A stretch of 64,000 bases of DNA from JAJFKB01 sp965230515 (GCA_965230515.1 OZ246007.1:1922001-1986000), one strand, 5' to 3'; positions 1 to 9,353 are shown, counted from the first letter of the stretch. Notes: generated by a model not told the origin, from the letters alone. A program made the numbers and translations.

Positions 1-318
1 CGCGCAAATCACCGGTTTTTCCAGGGTCATAATGGATCGAATCAGGGGATTATAATTACGCTCGACAGATTCACCCAGATCCGGTGCTTCTTCAGAAGCG
101 GCGACTGACCGGTCATTCAGGTCCTGGCCCGCACAAAAGCCCTTACCGGCACCGGTAATGACCAGACAACGAACCGCTTTGTTAGTCCGTGCATCTTTCA
201 TTGCCTGGCGGACCTCATCATGCATCTGCGTATTAAAGCTGTTCAGCGTTTTAGGACGATTCAGCTTTAACAAAGCGACGCCGGCCTCTACACCATACTC
301 GATGGTTTCATAACTCAT
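1..318 (-). CDS. paaG: PaaG-type enoyl-CoA isomerase (3' end cut by window edge)
   Basis: N-terminal 106 residues of a crotonase-family protein; the remainder lies beyond base 1. PaaG isomerises ring-1,2-epoxyphenylacetyl-CoA to oxepin-CoA in aerobic phenylacetate degradation. The visible part carries the family's LNRPKTLNSFN stretch, the oxyanion-hole segment GAGKGFCAGQDLNDR, and PDLGESVERNYNPLIR, which closely matches how I remember PaaG of enteric bacteria rather than a generic FadB-like hydratase. The start is the ATG at 318, a few bases after GGTAATTTCCC. It lies 82 bp downstream of paaZ in the same direction, the usual partner whose substrate PaaG makes. Confidence is limited only by truncation. 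Confidence 0.85.
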   Translation of the reverse strand, partial: MSYETIEYGVEAGVALLKLNRPKTLNSFNTQMHDEVRQAMKDARTNKAVRCLVITGAGKGFCAGQDLNDRSVAASEEAPDLGESVERNYNPLIRSIMTLEKPVICA

Positions 319-400
319 TGGGAAATTACCTCTATCTATACTGTTCTGCGTCACGCTCAGCCACCGATTAAGGGACTGCAGCGCCCGCTTTGGTGACAGA

Positions 401-2449
401 CTAGTCCTGCTCGCGTCGCTCGACGAGGGTCAAAATATCGTATAGCGCAACCACTTGCTGCTCCTGGTTGGTCACCTGAACCGCCCAAACCACAACACCG
501 GTGGCTCTATCTTCATCTGGCCGCTTATCCTTTTTGACCTTTTGTTTGACGGTAATCTGCACCTGTATCGTATCACCAATACCAACCGGCTCGACAAATC
601 GCAGATTATCCAGCCCATAATTGGCCAATACCGGGCCTGGCGACGGCTCAACAAACATTCCAGCCGCAGCAGAAATCACAAAATAACCATGCGCAACCCG
701 CTTGCCAAACAGGGAATCCTTTGCCGCCATCTCATCAAAATGTGCATAAAAGTGATCACCGGAAACTCCGCCAAAATTGACAATATCCGCCTCCGTCACA
801 GTACGCCGATGCGTGGTCAGGGATTCTCCCACCTGAAGATCCTCAAAGTACTTCCTGAAAGGATGCACATTATCGGTGATGGTCTTCGCACCCTGCGTGT
901 ACTCTTTGGTAATCGCCGTTAAAATTGTCGGCGAGCTTTGCAGTGCAGTTCGCTGCATGTAGTGTTTGACCGCACGGGCACCACCTAATTCCTCACCACC
1001 ACCGGCACGACCAGGACCACCGTGAACCAGCATTGGCAGTGGCGAACCATGACCAGTCGACTCTTTGGCGCAGTCCCGGTTGTTGATCAGCATACGGCCA
1101 TGGTAAGCCGCAGTTCCCAGAATCACTTCTGCCGCCTCATCGCCATCATAGGTAAACAGCGACCCCGCCAGACTACCCTTGCCCAGCTTGGCCAGAGCAA
1201 TCGCCTCATCCAGATTGGCATAGGTCATCATGGTGCTGACCGGACCGAAAGCCTCAACCGCATGGGGTTCTTCAACATCAAAGGGGTTGGGGCAGTGCAG
1301 CAACGTAGGCTGGCAGAATGCACCTTTACTGACATCGCCACCTACAACCTCAAAGTCTCTGTTTCCGCCAAAAACCACTTCGCTGGATTGTTTGAGCTGT
1401 TCAATATTGTTCCAGACATCCTCTCTCTGCGACAGACCGACTAGCGCACCCATCTTCACGCCTTCCACTGAAGGGTCACCAATAGTGACCTTGGCCAACC
1501 GGTTACTTAGCGCCTCTGAGACATCTTTTAGTCGAGCTTCCGGAATTATCACTCTTCTGATCGCAGTACACTTCTGTCCGGATTTAACGGTCATCTCCCG
1601 TACCACCTCTTTAATAAAGAGATCAAATTCCGGGTCCTCGACAGCAACAGATTCGCCTAAAATCGCACAATTGAGGGAATCTGCCTCCATATTAAAGGGG
1701 ATTGAGTTCTCCACGATATTCGGGTGCACACGCAATTTCCGACCCGTGGAAGCAGAGCCGGTGAATGTCACCACATCCTGTTCGGTCAAATGATTCAGCA
1801 GATCACCGACGCTCCCGCAGATCAGTTGAACGCTACCCTCAGGCAATATACCGGAGTCAACAATCTCTTTAACCATCGCTTCAGTCAGGTAAGCCGAAGC
1901 TGTAGCAGGCTTGACCAATACCGGCACACCGGCAATCAGACTCGGCGCGATCTTTTCCAACATACCCCAGCACGGGAAGTTAAACGCATTAATGTGAACG
2001 GAGACCCCTTCTTTAGGTACCAGAATATGCCGCCCCACAAAGGTTCCTTTGCCTGACAATGGCTCTACCGGGCCTTCCACAATAAATTTTTCATTACCAA
2101 ATTCACGTCGCGCCATGCTCGAGTAAGCGAACAGCGTTCCGGTACCACCTTCAATATCAACCCAGCTGTCTAGCGTGGTCGCACCGGTCCAGCCGGAAAT
2201 CTTATAGAGTTCCTCTTTTTTGCCAAGCAAATGTTTGGCAAGCGCCTTTAATGCATTGGCTCGCTCATGAATGGTCAGCTCTCGTAAGGCAGGCCCACCT
2301 ACTTCCCGCCCGTACCGCAGCACCTCCGCGAAATCCATACCACTACTATCTACCGTACTCACCAACTCGCCGGTAATAGCATTAAACACCTCTGCACCTG
2401 CGGACTGCCCTTCAAACCAGGCACCACAAACATAACTTCTTGTTTTCAT
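401..2449 (-). CDS. paaZ: PaaZ bifunctional oxepin-CoA hydrolase / semialdehyde dehydrogenase
   Basis: 682 residues, the usual length of PaaZ. Residues about 1-510 are an aldehyde dehydrogenase domain with the general base in FNMEADSLN (Glu255) and the nucleophile in SGQKCTAIRR (Cys294). Residues about 530-680 are a MaoC-like hot-dog hydratase domain with the catalytic pair in GDHFYAHFD (Asp565, His570). The hydratase domain opens the oxepin-CoA ring and the dehydrogenase oxidises the resulting semialdehyde to 3-oxo-5,6-dehydrosuberyl-CoA. Both active sites are intact, so this is not one of the single-domain relatives. It is followed by paaG and is divergent from paaK. A sigma-70-like promoter lies about 60 bp upstream of the ATG. 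Confidence 0.95.
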   Translation of the reverse strand: MKTRSYVCGAWFEGQSAGAEVFNAITGELVSTVDSSGMDFAEVLRYGREVGGPALRELTIHERANALKALAKHLLGKKEELYKISGWTGATTLDSWVDIEGGTGTLFAYSSMARREFGNEKFIVEGPVEPLSGKGTFVGRHILVPKEGVSVHINAFNFPCWGMLEKIAPSLIAGVPVLVKPATASAYLTEAMVKEIVDSGILPEGSVQLICGSVGDLLNHLTEQDVVTFTGSASTGRKLRVHPNIVENSIPFNMEADSLNCAILGESVAVEDPEFDLFIKEVVREMTVKSGQKCTAIRRVIIPEARLKDVSEALSNRLAKVTIGDPSVEGVKMGALVGLSQREDVWNNIEQLKQSSEVVFGGNRDFEVVGGDVSKGAFCQPTLLHCPNPFDVEEPHAVEAFGPVSTMMTYANLDEAIALAKLGKGSLAGSLFTYDGDEAAEVILGTAAYHGRMLINNRDCAKESTGHGSPLPMLVHGGPGRAGGGEELGGARAVKHYMQRTALQSSPTILTAITKEYTQGAKTITDNVHPFRKYFEDLQVGESLTTHRRTVTEADIVNFGGVSGDHFYAHFDEMAAKDSLFGKRVAHGYFVISAAAGMFVEPSPGPVLANYGLDNLRFVEPVGIGDTIQVQITVKQKVKKDKRPDEDRATGVVVWAVQVTNQEQQVVALYDILTLVERREQD

Positions 2450-2507
2450 CTAAACATCTCCAGGAAAATCGCTTCAGAAAGGCTAAATCGCTTTAGACAT
2501 GAAAAAT

Positions 2508-2535
2508 ATGATACAAAAATATTGATATAAGTCAA
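2508..2535 (-). promoter_or_regulatory. Candidate sigma-70 promoter of paaZG
   Basis: On the minus strand TTGACT (2530-2535) is followed after 16 bp by TATCAT (2508-2513), giving a leader of about 50 nt before the paaZ ATG. Recognised by consensus only. Confidence 0.5.
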
Positions 2536-2550
2536 TTGAATGTATTATAT
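2522..2550 (+). promoter_or_regulatory. Candidate plus-strand promoter toward paaK
   Basis: TTGATA (2522-2527), 17-bp spacer, TTATAT (2545-2550). Its -35 region overlaps the -35 of the paaZ promoter, so polymerase binding could be mutually exclusive. The resulting paaK leader would be unusually long, which lowers confidence. Confidence 0.3.
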
Positions 2551-2942
2551 TTGTTGAAAATTAGTTTTCAGCTTGCCCACAAATGATAAAATATGCGCCG
2601 CTTATTTAGGCCCCGTATATCGTCAAAAAAATAATTATAAATACTCGGGGGAAATCAAAAATCCAGCATCTCTCACTCTTAACTTTCAATCAGCGATGCC
2701 TTTAAAATTGATTTTTTGCAATAACGTAAGCGGCTTAGCAAAGGTTTTTGCAGCCAAGTAGTTTTGATCGGAGGAGTAGTGCACTATCAGCATCCACGCT
2801 TTATGGTCTTCGGGTTTTTCAGCTGAAGAGCTATGCTTGCTGCCCGTTTGCCAATGGCCAGCGCTCAAGCCCATAACCCGGCGTCCTCCTTCAAACAGCC
2901 AGAATTAACATAAATCAGTAACCAGCATGGTAGAGAATTGAC

Positions 2943-4226
2943 ATGGCATTAGAAGCAATCGAAACCGCAAGTGTAGATGAACTCCGCAATGTACAACTGG
3001 AGCGACTCAAGAAATCCCTTAACCACTCATACCAGAACTGCCCGGTTTACCGGAAAAAGTTTGATGATCACGGCGTTCACCCGGATGACCTGACATCTTT
3101 GGAGGACTTGGCAAAATTTCCTTTTACAACCAAGCAGGACCTGCGTGACAACTACCCTTTTGGTATGTTTGCCCTGCCAATGGAAAAGGTGGTGCGTATC
3201 CACGCATCAAGCGGAACAACCGGCAAACCGACAGTGGTGGGTTACAGCCAAAACGACATCGACACCTGGGCACAGGTGGTCGCTCGTTCGATTTATGCGG
3301 CCGGCGGAAGACCTAGCGACAAAGTACATGTAGCCTATGGTTACGGCCTGTTTACAGGGGGCCTGGGAGCGCATTACGGTGCGGAGAGACTGGGTTGCGC
3401 AGTCATCCCAATGTCTGGCGGACAAACCGAAAAACAGGTGCAACTGATTCGCGATTTCGACCCCAACATTATTATGGTAACCCCCTCCTACATGCTCAAT
3501 ATTGCAGATGAAATTGAACGTCAGGGTCTCGACCCTCACAAGCTTTCATTGCGCGTAGGTATATTTGGTGCAGAACCCTGGACGGGCTCCATGCGTCAGG
3601 AGTTGGAGGCAAGAGTCGGGATCGATGCTGTTGATATTTATGGCCTTTCAGAGGTCATGGGGCCGGGTGTCGCTTCCGAGTGCCTGGAAAGCAAAGATGG
3701 CCCGACCATCTGGGAAGATCACTTTTATCCTGAAATTATCGACCCGGTTACCGGGGAAGTGTTGCCGGATGGCGAAGAAGGTGAATTGGTGTTCACCAGT
3801 TTGACCAAAGAAGCGATGCCGGTTATCCGTTACCGCACACGCGATTTGACGCGCCTGTTACCCGGCACAGCCAGAACCATGCGCCGCATGGATAAGATTA
3901 CCGGCCGAAGTGATGATATGCTGATTATTCGCGGTGTTAACGTGTTCCCCACTCAGATTGAGGAACAGGTACTATCCATTGATGAACTATCTCCCCACTA
4001 TCTGATCGAGATCGACAGAGACGGGAATATGGATAACGTACAGATTTCGGTCGAGCTGAGTGGTAATAAAGAAGCATCTGCGGATAATTCCGAAGTAGCT
4101 AAAAATCTACAGCACAAAATCAAAACCTTTATTGGCATCTCGGCACGGATCGACGTCAAAGAATCCGGTTCTCTTCCCAGATCAGAGGGTAAGGCCCAGC
4201 GGGTTATCGACAACAGAAAAGGTTAG
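2943..4226 (+). CDS. paaK: Phenylacetate-CoA ligase PaaK
   Basis: 427 residues, close to the family's usual 430-440. PaaK activates phenylacetate with ATP and CoA to phenylacetyl-CoA, the entry step to the pathway whose later enzymes lie divergently upstream. The sequence shows the adenylate-forming P-loop ASSGTTGKP (about residues 88-96), IYGLSEVMGPGVA in the acyl-adenylate site, the YRTRDLTRLLPG segment and the C-terminal hinge ITGRSDDMLIIRGVNVFP typical of PaaK. The ATG is preceded by GGTAGAGAATTGAC, a modest ribosome site. No ring epoxidase genes (paaABCDE) are visible; they may lie left of the window beyond paaG. Confidence 0.95.
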   Translation: MALEAIETASVDELRNVQLERLKKSLNHSYQNCPVYRKKFDDHGVHPDDLTSLEDLAKFPFTTKQDLRDNYPFGMFALPMEKVVRIHASSGTTGKPTVVGYSQNDIDTWAQVVARSIYAAGGRPSDKVHVAYGYGLFTGGLGAHYGAERLGCAVIPMSGGQTEKQVQLIRDFDPNIIMVTPSYMLNIADEIERQGLDPHKLSLRVGIFGAEPWTGSMRQELEARVGIDAVDIYGLSEVMGPGVASECLESKDGPTIWEDHFYPEIIDPVTGEVLPDGEEGELVFTSLTKEAMPVIRYRTRDLTRLLPGTARTMRRMDKITGRSDDMLIIRGVNVFPTQIEEQVLSIDELSPHYLIEIDRDGNMDNVQISVELSGNKEASADNSEVAKNLQHKIKTFIGISARIDVKESGSLPRSEGKAQRVIDNRKG

Positions 4227-4261
4227 CAATACACCAGGCCTTGGCGGGTATCAACTGCCCG

Positions 4262-5191
4262 CTAAGGTTGTCGCACCAACTCAATTCGCCCTTCTGCCCC
4301 TTTGGCTCCGTTCAGCGGGGCCAGAGGACCAACCCCCTGCGCTACCAGCCGCTCTTCGGAAACGCCCTTTTCCCGCAAAGCATCCCTTACACTGCGTGCG
4401 CGTATTAGAGACCGCTCCCGCAACAACTCAAGATCAAACTGCCCGTTTAGATGTCCGACCACCCAAAAGCGCATTCGCAGTTCCTTGCCCATCGCTTTGA
4501 CGACCGCTTCAAGCAACCCCTTTGACTCATCCAAAAGCTGATCCTGTTCGTTAAATTTTAGTCCCGGCAATATTACCCTACCCTGATTTCGCCAGGCTGT
4601 GACATAGGTGGAGGGGTTCACGCTTAACTGTTGCGCCGCCTGTTGGTCAATTTCAAGCAGATCCAGATGTACATAGACACGCTTATTACCACGCTCAATC
4701 GCGTAGATAACCAGCAGCAGGTTCTGCCCATCCTGATTTATCTGCTTTACTGCGTAATGCTGATTACCTTCCGGCCCGTAAAGCTGCGCAATTCCAAAAA
4801 TTTGATTCGCCCAATGGCTGCTGCTACCACACTCTCTGCCATGACACTCGAACAACAGTGTTGCATCATCAGTAGCCCTGAAATAATGTCGGTAGGCTTT
4901 TTCAGATTCATGACCATCGGGAATACGATAGGTAATACGTGTCAACCGGCCCTTAAACCGAGATGAATACTCAGGCGACAAAGTTCGATTTACTTTTTTT
5001 AGATTTCCCAATGCGACCAGATAGTCCACTTCCGGCTCCATATGGTATCGCTCTATTTTTGAATCCGGGTATCTTTGAATGCCCTGATAATCCTCAGCGC
5101 CGGTCGCATCTTCGGCGACGCTGAACGCAAATAACCGCGAAGAAAGAAACAGCAGGAAAAGTAGCGTCAAACAAATAGGTTTGCGGTGCAT
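4262..5191 (-). CDS. Exported DUF4892-like protein with OmpA-like C-terminus
   Basis: 309 residues from the ATG at 5191, which starts directly at a signal peptide (MHRKPICLTLLFLLFLSSRLFA). An upstream ATG at 5236 sits just after AAAGGGGG and cannot be excluded; it would add 15 residues before the same signal sequence. After the signal comes a DUF4892-type region (about residues 25-200: YLVALGNLKKVN, LFECHGRECGSS). A C-terminal OmpA-like peptidoglycan-binding part follows (about 210-309: FWVVGHLNGQFDLELLRERSLIRARSVRDAL, split here by the LRERS-RA pattern typical of OmpA/MotB). It probably sits in the periplasm or outer membrane. It follows the PPOX gene by 113 bp and converges on paaK. Its function is unknown. 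Confidence 0.7.
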   Translation of the reverse strand: MHRKPICLTLLFLLFLSSRLFAFSVAEDATGAEDYQGIQRYPDSKIERYHMEPEVDYLVALGNLKKVNRTLSPEYSSRFKGRLTRITYRIPDGHESEKAYRHYFRATDDATLLFECHGRECGSSSHWANQIFGIAQLYGPEGNQHYAVKQINQDGQNLLLVIYAIERGNKRVYVHLDLLEIDQQAAQQLSVNPSTYVTAWRNQGRVILPGLKFNEQDQLLDESKGLLEAVVKAMGKELRMRFWVVGHLNGQFDLELLRERSLIRARSVRDALREKGVSEERLVAQGVGPLAPLNGAKGAEGRIELVRQP

Positions 5192-5304
5192 GGGAAATAC
5201 GGAATTACCTGAGATGAAAGTAGCAAATGTAACCATAACCCCCTTTCTAACATAAATTTTGCCTACACCAAAGGCAAAGATTGAAATCAACTTTCGCAAA
5301 AGCG

Positions 5305-5757
5305 CTAACTCATGCGTTGGCTAAAATCCCAGGAAGTCATCCACTGCGGCTCTATTTTAATCGCAAATTCATGATCAATACGGCTCATTAACCAATCGGC
5401 AAGGGATTTGTTGCGATCTCCCAAAAACCGGTTAATCAATCTGGGCAGCACATCAGCGGCTTCCTCTCTCAGCAGACTGGCCTGGCCTTGACCCCGCACT
5501 CCACGATAGGGCATCTCGTTCGGCGCAACTTCAAAGGCACACTTGGGATTCTGTGCCAGCAGCTTACTGACCTTTGCCGTCTCATGGGTAGCACCCCAGA
5601 TACAACCGTCCTGATAGACATACCAAAGGGAACAGACCAGAGGAAAGCCACTATCTTCAATACAGGCCAGCCGCATTGGGATTTGTGAGCGCTCAAGATA
5701 GGATTCAACTTCAGCTTGTGTCCAGGCACTGCTGGAGCAGAGCGGTAAACTTGTCAT
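5305..5757 (-). CDS. PPOX-type split-barrel flavoprotein (pyridoxamine-phosphate-oxidase-like)
   Basis: 150 residues with the split beta-barrel pattern of the FMN/F420/haem-binding PPOX superfamily: an N-terminal helix (WTQAEVESYLERSQIPMRLACI), the strand pair FPLVCSLWYVYQDGCIWGATHETAKVSKLLAQNPKCAFEV, and RGVRGQGQASLL. The start is ATG 5757 with GAGGATCTTTT in front, a good ribosome site. Members bind FMN, F420 or haem and act in varied redox roles; the sequence does not say which. True PdxH is longer and has a conserved C-terminus that is missing here. An LLM-type oxidoreductase near 50 kb could be a second flavin or F420 enzyme in the same organism, but no link is shown. Confidence 0.7.
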   Translation of the reverse strand: MTSLPLCSSSAWTQAEVESYLERSQIPMRLACIEDSGFPLVCSLWYVYQDGCIWGATHETAKVSKLLAQNPKCAFEVAPNEMPYRGVRGQGQASLLREEAADVLPRLINRFLGDRNKSLADWLMSRIDHEFAIKIEPQWMTSWDFSQRMS

Positions 5758-5800
5758 AAAAGATCCTCACAATGATGTGAGTAACAAGGATATCCAACTC

Positions 5801-7453
5801 CTATGGAGGAGTACACATTTTAATCCCTTCATCGACCCAACCTTCGGCAATCAGCGGTTGTAACAGTGTTCGATCCGTAACGAATCGGTGGTTACTGTCT
5901 ATCCCTTTGGAATAACCGTTGTTGTAGGCTCGATAGACTGGCACCAAGCCCTCTCTGCATCTGCCATCCGCGCCTGGCTCAAAGGCGGTAAATACGCTGT
6001 AATATTCAAGATTCCAACGCGGCTTATCAGGACTGACCTCTTCGCTTCTTTTTACTAAAAAGGCACACTCTTCCTTTGAAATCGTAAAAAAGTGACTATT
6101 GGGGCCAGGAGACATTGAACCGTAGAAACGACAGGCACCCGGGGGAGCCAGACTAGTCGATTGCAGCCGCCAGGCATTGAAGACATGCCCTGTTCGCTGC
6201 CAACCCTTGCCTGCCTTGCCCGCCTCAATTGCAGCCACCTCATCCCGATCCTGTGTTATAAAATAGTGATCCAGGTTGGTATTGTAGAACTCAGTAACCT
6301 CTATTTTGTACTGGTCATCCGGAATCGGTTTTTCCTGTGCCACGCCGGCACAATCCACCGCCTGGCAGGTGAAGTAACCCAACTCACTGGTCGCGACTAA
6401 CATGCCATGACCGTAGACCACGGTGTGGGGAATTTTTGTCAGCCCATTACTCATCGCCTCCCAGGTCAGCCCTTCATCCTGGCTCACCAACACACCCGTT
6501 TCCGTGCCAACAATCAGCACCCGCTTCAAGGGTGGATTTCTTGGCACAAAAACCAACGTACTTATTCTTTCTTTTAACGTTGTGGCACTCCAGGAGAGAC
6601 CTTCATTAGGGCTAACATAAAGACCCTGATCGGTGAGCGCGTAGGAAGTTTGCGTATCTTCAGGATCATGCACAATCCGATGTGTATTGTCTGGAAAACT
6701 GCCATCATCAACTCTCTGCCAGCTTTCGCCACCATCCATCGATTCTACCAACCAAATCACTTTCCTATCAGGGTCCTGTACAAGAACAGGCAAATCATTA
6801 AGCCAACCTAACAGGATCAACCAAAAACCATTTTCTCGTGGGTTAGCTAATAATATTTTGCCACCCTGAGAATAGGACATAGTCGTACTAAAACCAAAAT
6901 CCGTATCAATTTCTTCCCATGTAAATCCATCATCAATACTTCTAACAGTGATCGTACCTCGTATGCCGGCCGTATGCATATACAAAAGAGTATCACTCAC
7001 TCTTTCTGGCGCTGCTAACAAAAAATATCCGCTGTTAACACCAGCACTACCACCGTATACGTGCTCTACCTCTGAACTGTTTCCCGGATAAACTCTGTTA
7101 AGCCAGTAAGCACCCAAAGCAGTCACTGCCGCCCCATCCTGAGTTAAGACTGACCTATTCGCGTTGATAAAACCTGCATCATGAGTGTCATAATCTGGAT
7201 ACACTTCCGGCGGCTCATTCAAGTTCTTTACGCGAAACACTGTAAACTCGTCATTTTCCTGCAACGAAGTATGAAACCAAACACCTGTATTATCGACAAA
7301 AGGCTCCCGTCCACTAAAGCTATTTTTATAGCCAGTTTTAACACAAGACTTCTGAGGTAAACAGAGCGGCTGCCAGTGCCCGGCGTCAACTCCACTAGAA
7401 ACTGATAACAGGTACAGAAATAATAAAGTCAGTCTTTTCCATGTTGATTTCAT
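5801..7453 (-). CDS. Secreted BNR-repeat protein with DUF5648-like C-terminal domain (copy 1)
   Basis: 550 residues from ATG 7453, which follows AAAGGAGTTGTC and begins a signal peptide (MKSTWKRLTLLFLYLLSVSSGVDA). Further upstream starts are less likely. The central part (about 30-370) is a beta-propeller with sialidase-type Asp-box/BNR motifs: SIDDGFTW, SMDGGESW, SPNEGLSW, SQDEGLTW. The C-terminal 160 residues carry a separate module (VTEFYNTNLDHYFIT ... GPNSHFFTISKEECAFL ... VYRAYNNGYSKGIDSNHRFVTD) that I recognise as DUF5648-like; it is often found on exported enzymes of lysozyme or peptidase type. No catalytic residues of true sialidases are identifiable. Copy 2 lies 103 bp upstream and has exactly the same length. 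The role is probably surface or extracellular binding. Confidence 0.7.
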   Translation of the reverse strand: MKSTWKRLTLLFLYLLSVSSGVDAGHWQPLCLPQKSCVKTGYKNSFSGREPFVDNTGVWFHTSLQENDEFTVFRVKNLNEPPEVYPDYDTHDAGFINANRSVLTQDGAAVTALGAYWLNRVYPGNSSEVEHVYGGSAGVNSGYFLLAAPERVSDTLLYMHTAGIRGTITVRSIDDGFTWEEIDTDFGFSTTMSYSQGGKILLANPRENGFWLILLGWLNDLPVLVQDPDRKVIWLVESMDGGESWQRVDDGSFPDNTHRIVHDPEDTQTSYALTDQGLYVSPNEGLSWSATTLKERISTLVFVPRNPPLKRVLIVGTETGVLVSQDEGLTWEAMSNGLTKIPHTVVYGHGMLVATSELGYFTCQAVDCAGVAQEKPIPDDQYKIEVTEFYNTNLDHYFITQDRDEVAAIEAGKAGKGWQRTGHVFNAWRLQSTSLAPPGACRFYGSMSPGPNSHFFTISKEECAFLVKRSEEVSPDKPRWNLEYYSVFTAFEPGADGRCREGLVPVYRAYNNGYSKGIDSNHRFVTDRTLLQPLIAEGWVDEGIKMCTPP

Positions 7454-7556
7454 GACAACTCCTTTCATCAATAATTAGCGGGACCATTACATTTGAAACC
7501 GATGGTTAGTTCAAACAGGGATAGGGAAAAACCACTCCTTTGCTATTTAAGGTAAC

Positions 7557-9209
7557 TTAAGGCGGCGTGCACAATTTGACCCCCTCATCCACCCAACCTT
7601 CGGCAATCAGAGGTTGCAATAGTGTTCGATCCGTAACGAACCGATGGTTACTGTCTATCCCTTTGGAAAACCCGTTGTTGTAGGCTCGATAGACTGGCAG
7701 CAATCCCAATTTACATGTTCCATCTGCCTCTGGTTCAAACGCGGCAAAGAAATTCTGGTATTCCAGGTTCCAACGCGGTTTATCGGGGGTAACCTCTCTA
7801 CTCCGTTTTACCAGGAATGCACACTCTTCCTTTGAAATGGTGTAAAAGTGACTATTCGGACCAGGCGATTGTGAGCCATAAAAGCGACAGGTTCCCGGTG
7901 GGTCCAGCGCATTGCGTTGCGGCATCCACGCATTAAAATTGTATCCAGTCTGCTGCCACCCCTTGCCTGCCCTGCCCGCCTCGATGGCAGCCACTTCATC
8001 TTCATCCGATGTAATAAAATAGTGATCCAGATTGGTATTATAAAACTCGGTAACCGTCACTAGATATTGGTCATCCGGAATCGGTATTTCCTGCGCCACG
8101 CCTGCACAATCCACTGCCTGACAGGTGAAGTACCCCAGCTCACTGGTCGCGACCAGCATGCCATGACCATAGACTACCATATGGGGAATCTGCGTCAGCC
8201 CATTACTCATCACCTCCCAGGTCAGCCCTTCATCCTGGCTCACCAACACACCCGTTTCCGTGCCAACAATCAACACCCGCTGCAAAGGTGGGTTTCTTGG
8301 TACAAAGACCAGCGTACTTATTTTTTCCTTTAGCGACGTTGCACTCCATGAGACACCTTCATTGCGGCTAACATAAAGGCCTTGATCCGTGAGCACATAG
8401 GCGGTTTGCGTATCTTCGGGATCATGGATAATTCGGTACGCATTGTCAGGAAAACTGCCATCATCGACTCGCTGCCAGGTTTCACCGCCATCTTTCGATT
8501 CGACCAACCGAACAATTTCCCTGTAAGCTTTCTGCGCAGTAGAGGACAGATCCTCAATCTTACCCACCTGAATCAGCCAAAAACCATTTTTTTGTGGGTT
8601 GGTGGAAAGGATTTTTTCCCTTTGAAAAGAACGCAGCTTAGAGGGCAGTCCAAAATCCGTCTCGATCTCTTCCCAGTTAAATCCGTCATCAATACTTCTA
8701 ACTGCCATTATCTTTCCCTGAAACTCACGCAACCATATATACAGAAGTACGTTACCTACTCTTACCGGTGCGGTTAAAAAAGATGACCCATAGCCTGCAT
8801 CTTCAACGTAACGATATACGTACTCCGTCTCCGGTTCAGATCCAGGGTAAACTCTTTTCAGCCAAGAGCTTGCATAAGAGGTCACAACAGCCCCATCCTC
8901 CGTTAAAACCGACGAATTCGCGTTGATGAACCCAACATCTCTAACTTCATAATCTGAGTACACATCCGGCGGCTCATCCAGTGCTGTCAGACGAAACACT
9001 TTAAATGTTCTATCTTCCTGTAACTCAGTATGAAACCAGATACCCTCCGTATCAACGAAGGGCTCTCCACCCTGGAAAGAGTTGGTGCCAAGATTCAGAC
9101 AAGATTCTTGAGCGATACACAGCGGCTGCCATTGCCCGGCCGCGGAAGCATTGCATACCCAACAAAAAGTGAGCGAAACCAGAAGTGAACAACTCCATTT
9201 AACATTCAT
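7557..9209 (-). CDS. Secreted BNR-repeat protein with DUF5648-like C-terminal domain (copy 2)
   Basis: 550 residues from ATG 9209, preceded by AAAAGGAGTTGTG and opening a signal peptide (MNVKWSCSLLVSLTFCWVCNASA). Domain order matches its neighbour: propeller with SIDDGFNW, SKDGGETW, SRNEGVSW and SQDEGLTW Asp boxes, then the DUF5648-like tail. By eye the tail and the second half of the propeller are far more alike between the two copies than the first 250 residues. That suggests either conversion of the 3' half or faster divergence of the ligand-facing N-terminal half. The translation-start context is also conserved between copies, so the duplication included the 5' flank. The ligand is unknown. 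Confidence 0.7.
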   Translation of the reverse strand: MNVKWSCSLLVSLTFCWVCNASAAGQWQPLCIAQESCLNLGTNSFQGGEPFVDTEGIWFHTELQEDRTFKVFRLTALDEPPDVYSDYEVRDVGFINANSSVLTEDGAVVTSYASSWLKRVYPGSEPETEYVYRYVEDAGYGSSFLTAPVRVGNVLLYIWLREFQGKIMAVRSIDDGFNWEEIETDFGLPSKLRSFQREKILSTNPQKNGFWLIQVGKIEDLSSTAQKAYREIVRLVESKDGGETWQRVDDGSFPDNAYRIIHDPEDTQTAYVLTDQGLYVSRNEGVSWSATSLKEKISTLVFVPRNPPLQRVLIVGTETGVLVSQDEGLTWEVMSNGLTQIPHMVVYGHGMLVATSELGYFTCQAVDCAGVAQEIPIPDDQYLVTVTEFYNTNLDHYFITSDEDEVAAIEAGRAGKGWQQTGYNFNAWMPQRNALDPPGTCRFYGSQSPGPNSHFYTISKEECAFLVKRSREVTPDKPRWNLEYQNFFAAFEPEADGTCKLGLLPVYRAYNNGFSKGIDSNHRFVTDRTLLQPLIAEGWVDEGVKLCTPP

Positions 9210-9353
9210 CACAACTCCTTTTGTATCGAGGAACACCTTAGTGGTTGCTATCGACAATCAGTCATATACCGCTATCATATGCATCCCCGCCTGAACCGTA
9301 ACTGAACAGATTGGCGCTCGCAACCAATATTAACCTCGTTTTAAGAGGAGCGG

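Larger units (their letters stand above)
2450..2942. other. Divergent paaZ-paaK intergenic region
   Basis: 493 bp with no convincing gene; the short open frames here lack ribosome sites and recognisable products. The first 100 bp next to paaZ are very A+T rich and hold overlapping promoter-like elements for both strands. The rest would be a long (about 390 nt) paaK leader, or contains a closer promoter that I cannot pick out. No clear palindromic regulator site was found. Confidence 0.5.

Noticed and set aside
455..922. 155-codon plus-strand frame opposite paaZ
   Set aside because: Shadow frame of a well-supported gene; the product has no family features. The same applies to the other antisense frames inside sucA, sdhA, gltA, the receptors and the octahaem gene.
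2573..2874. Short open frames on both strands between paaZ and paaK
   Set aside because: No ribosome sites, no recognisable product, and A+T-rich promoter-like surroundings.
4238..4266. GCGGG/CCCGC hairpin at the paaK and DUF4892 convergent ends
   Set aside because: Short stem without a T tract on either strand; too weak to call a terminator.
5801..9209. Calling the two BNR proteins sialidases
   Set aside because: Asp boxes are present, but the arginine triad and FRIP motif of sialidases were not found; Asp boxes alone occur in many propellers.
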